Shown here: positions 48,118 through 49,826 of the stretch, piece by piece
Layout: each line of letters starts with the position of its first letter
Position numbering within the stretch: the stretch's first letter is position 1
DNA from: DASPSR01 sp035516175
GTDB lineage: Bacteria; Nitrospirota; UBA9217
Assembly: GCA_035516175.1 (NCBI GenBank)
Contig: DATJAO010000044.1
Location: 1 to 49,826, forward strand
DNA: 49,826 nucleotides
Direction of reading: 5' to 3'
Made by a program: the position numbers and the translations under genes
Notes under the pieces: model-generated
What the model was told of the DNA's origin: nothing
Database searches by the model: none
Seen by the model: only the letters and a program-made list of their open reading frames with translations

Positions 48118-49442
48118 TTTACCTCAAGTGAGAACCTTTTCATAAGATCCAGGCCTGCATCGAGCGTTTCGGACACAGTGCGCCTTGCCATTCCCTGGCC
48201 CACGAAATCTCTCTCGAAGGCATCGGCAAAGTCGAGCATGAGTATATCGGCCTTGGTCATGCCGTCGCGTCCGACGATTGCCTCGAGTCTCCGGAGATCG
48301 CGGCCTTTGGCGTAGTACTTATAGAGATGGTTCGAGACCTTGCGGTGGTCAGCGCGGGTGCGTCCTTCTCCGATGCCCTTCTGCATGAGCCGCGACAGGC
48401 TTGGAAGCACGTCAACAGGTGGAAAGATGCTTTTCTGATGCAGTTCCCGGGAGAGCACAATCTGACCTTCAGTGATGTAGCCCGTGAGGTCCGGGATAGG
48501 ATGAGTAATATCGTCCTCGGGCATGGTGAGCACCGGCAGCATGGTGACTGACCCTTCGAGGCCGTAGACCCGACCGGCCCGCTCATATAACGAAGCAAGG
48601 TCGGAGTACATATACCCCGGATACCCACGCCTCCCCGGGAGTTCTTCACGGGATGTAGATATCTCACGCAGGGCATCGCAGTAGTTCGTCATGTCCGTGA
48701 TGATCACGAGGATGTCCATACCTTTCTCGAAGGCGAGGTATTCGGCCACGGTGAGCGCAAACCGAGGGGCAAGGATCCTCTCCATCACCGGCTCATCAGC
48801 CATGTTCACGAATGCAACAAACCCCGTCTTCATCTCCTCGAGCACATTCAGGTAATGGGAATACTCATGGAACGTGAGGCCGAGGGCTGCGAATACGACG
48901 ATGAACCTTTTTGCGCTGTCCGCGAGGCGTGCGTTCTTCAGGATTGACCCGACAACCTCTTTGGACGGCAGGCCTGAGGAGGAAAACACCGGAAGCTTCT
49001 GCCCCCGGACGAGGGTATTCAAACCATCGATGGTTGAGAACCCGGTCTCGATGAAGTCCTCGGGCCGCGCACGGGCCGATGGATTCATGGGAGCGCCGGT
49101 GATGGGTTTCCACTTCTCGGGAATGAACATAGGTATGCCGTCCTTCGGCACGAAGGAGCCGTTAAAGATCCGCCCGACGATGTCCGGCGACAGGGGGACC
49201 TTCTTGATCGCGTCGGTGAATACCACCGAGGTACGCTCGATATCGAGCCCCTGCGTCGAGCCATAGACCTCGACCATCACCATGTTCCCGTCGATCTCGA
49301 GCACCTCGGCTTCCAGTTTCCCGCCGTCGGGTGTGTTAACGATTACGGCCTCGCCGATTCTCGCGCTGGAAACGTTCTCCACAAACAGAAGCGGTCCTGC
49401 TACGGTTGACAGCGTACGGTAGACATGTTCTGATAGTCGCAT
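48114..49442 (-). CDS. atpB: V/A-type ATP synthase subunit B
   Basis: A 442-aa non-catalytic hexamer subunit. The N-terminal barrel (RTLSTVAGPLLFVENVSSARIGEAVIV) is followed by TGFSTIDGLNTLVRGQKLPVFSSSGLPSKEV, in which the P-loop is degenerate as normal in subunit B. RFALTVAEYLAFEKGMDILVIITDMTNYCDALREIS and GRRGYPGYMYSDLASLYERAGR are family blocks. It serves ATP synthesis or ion-driven hydrolysis at the cytoplasmic membrane. GAGGTG stands 5 nt before the ATG. Confidence 0.95.
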   Translation of the reverse strand: MRLSEHVYRTLSTVAGPLLFVENVSSARIGEAVIVNTPDGGKLEAEVLEIDGNMVMVEVYGSTQGLDIERTSVVFTDAIKKVPLSPDIVGRIFNGSFVPKDGIPMFIPEKWKPITGAPMNPSARARPEDFIETGFSTIDGLNTLVRGQKLPVFSSSGLPSKEVVGSILKNARLADSAKRFIVVFAALGLTFHEYSHYLNVLEEMKTGFVAFVNMADEPVMERILAPRFALTVAEYLAFEKGMDILVIITDMTNYCDALREISTSREELPGRRGYPGYMYSDLASLYERAGRVYGLEGSVTMLPVLTMPEDDITHPIPDLTGYITEGQIVLSRELHQKSIFPPVDVLPSLSRLMQKGIGEGRTRADHRKVSNHLYKYYAKGRDLRRLEAIVGRDGMTKADILMLDFADAFERDFVGQGMARRTVSETLDAGLDLMKRFSLEVK

Positions 49443-49454
49443 AGAGCACCTCAG

Positions 49455-49496
49455 AAGTCAGGCATCAGGAGCCAGAATGAATCCGCCTCCTGACTT
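49455..49496. repeat. Palindrome between atpA and atpB
   Basis: AAGTCAGG (49455-49462) pairs with CCTGACTT (49489-49496), and inside it AGGAG with CTCCT. The CAGGAG/CTCCTGAC wording resembles common short intergenic repeats. It lies in the 83-bp atpA-atpB gap and may shape the operon mRNA. Confidence 0.5.
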
Positions 49497-49525
49497 TTCA
49501 ATTCGATGATCATTTTCCCTCAGCA

Positions 49526-49826
49526 TCATGCACCCTTCAACACTTCATCAAGGTTCATTCCCTGCTTCAGTTGTTCTATGGCCCGGTCGTAGAAATCAAC
49601 GATGCTCTTGACCATGCCAATGGTTTTGTCGGGCGGCGAAAAGGCGTCTTCGCTGTAGGCATTCTGCTGGAGGACTTCTGTCCGGAGCCGCTCCGCCACG
49701 TGCATGAGCAAGCGGTCCGTGTCCTGCAGTCCCTCTGCCCCGACGATCTCCGCCACTTCCCGGAGCGTTTCCTCTTCCTGCAGGATCTGCCGGCAACGCT
49801 GGAGCAGTTTCGCCCAATCGGGATCT
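49526..49826 (-). CDS. atpA: V/A-type ATP synthase subunit A, C-terminal part (cut by window edge)
   Basis: The last 99 residues of the catalytic subunit. DPDWAKLLQRCRQILQEEETLREVAEIVGAEGLQDTDRLLM and NAYSEDAFSPPDKTIGMVKSIVDFYDRA are the family's C-terminal helical domain. The nucleotide-binding domain lies outside the window. It is upstream of atpB in the same operon, and therefore other V/A-ATPase genes probably continue to the right. Confidence 0.92.
   Translation of the reverse strand, partial: DPDWAKLLQRCRQILQEEETLREVAEIVGAEGLQDTDRLLMHVAERLRTEVLQQNAYSEDAFSPPDKTIGMVKSIVDFYDRAIEQLKQGMNLDEVLKGA

Noticed and set aside
1..49826. CRISPR arrays, tRNA or rRNA genes, prophage or defence islands
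   Set aside because: I saw no regularly spaced repeats, no tRNA-like cloverleaf or conserved rRNA segments, and no phage structural or restriction genes.

Overview
The window reads as chromosomal DNA of a Gram-negative, anaerobic, probably chemolithotrophic or sulfur/metal-cycling bacterium. Outer-membrane barrel, lipoprotein and DegP genes point to a double-membrane cell. A ferredoxin, an aldehyde:ferredoxin oxidoreductase, a molybdopterin formate dehydrogenase with hydrogenase-type electron-transfer subunits, rubrerythrin and a V/A-type ATPase point to an anaerobe. Protein style and gene mix fit Nitrospirota (Thermodesulfovibrio-like) or Desulfobacterota best; this is inference, as there is no rRNA gene. 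No rRNA, tRNA, CRISPR array or prophage was seen.

Layout. 1-282: 5' part of an IS200/IS605 TnpA. 494-1645 (-): ferredoxin, thioredoxin and a TlpA-like lipoprotein. 1722-8126 (+): AddB-like and AddA-like helicase-nuclease pair. 8313-15105 (+): envelope genes (DegP, CPBP protease, a periplasmic protein, rhomboid, P3A proton ATPase), then a broken SHOCT membrane gene. 15511-17394 (-): DedA and a two-domain class II aldolase-like protein. 17547-18926 (+): a flavin disulfide reductase whose redox-active second cysteine is encoded by in-frame TGA, so it is a predicted selenoprotein. 18923-19771 (-): outer-membrane barrel. 20043-21863 (+): typA. 22071-26434 (-): DoxX with a MarR gene that has lost its DNA-binding core, a YdcF-like protein and a P2-type cation ATPase. 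26624-28671: small membrane protein and aldehyde:ferredoxin oxidoreductase. 28898-38883 (+): gpsA, larB, larC, nadE, rsmI, a DUF362 ferredoxin-domain protein, pyk and a CBS-pair protein. 39031-43377 (+): a three-gene formate dehydrogenase module. 43399-47257: zinc-ribbon protein, rubrerythrin, phospholipase D family enzyme, OsmC-like protein, DUF2007-like protein, a small membrane protein and a HEAT-repeat protein. 47285-49826 (-): V/A-type ATPase subunits D, B and A (partial).

How it fits together. The formate dehydrogenase alpha subunit, a dicluster Fe-S subunit and an FAD/NAD(P)-binding subunit form a plausible soluble formate:NAD(P) oxidoreductase. Ferredoxin, AOR and the Trx/TlpA proteins supply low-potential and thiol redox chemistry. 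The P3A ATPase and V/A ATPase handle proton gradients.

Two things stand out. First, the TGA (17679-17681) in the disulfide-reductase gene sits exactly where the family has cysteine in its CxxxxC motif, and a 7-bp hairpin with a G-starting apical loop lies 26 nt downstream, as expected for a bacterial SECIS. Second, genes lacking a Shine-Dalgarno sequence repeatedly have a good sigma70-type promoter whose -10 box ends only 5-9 nt before the start codon (1722, 28671, 28898, 39031, 46536, 46642, and more weakly 30053), so they should be transcribed as leaderless mRNAs.
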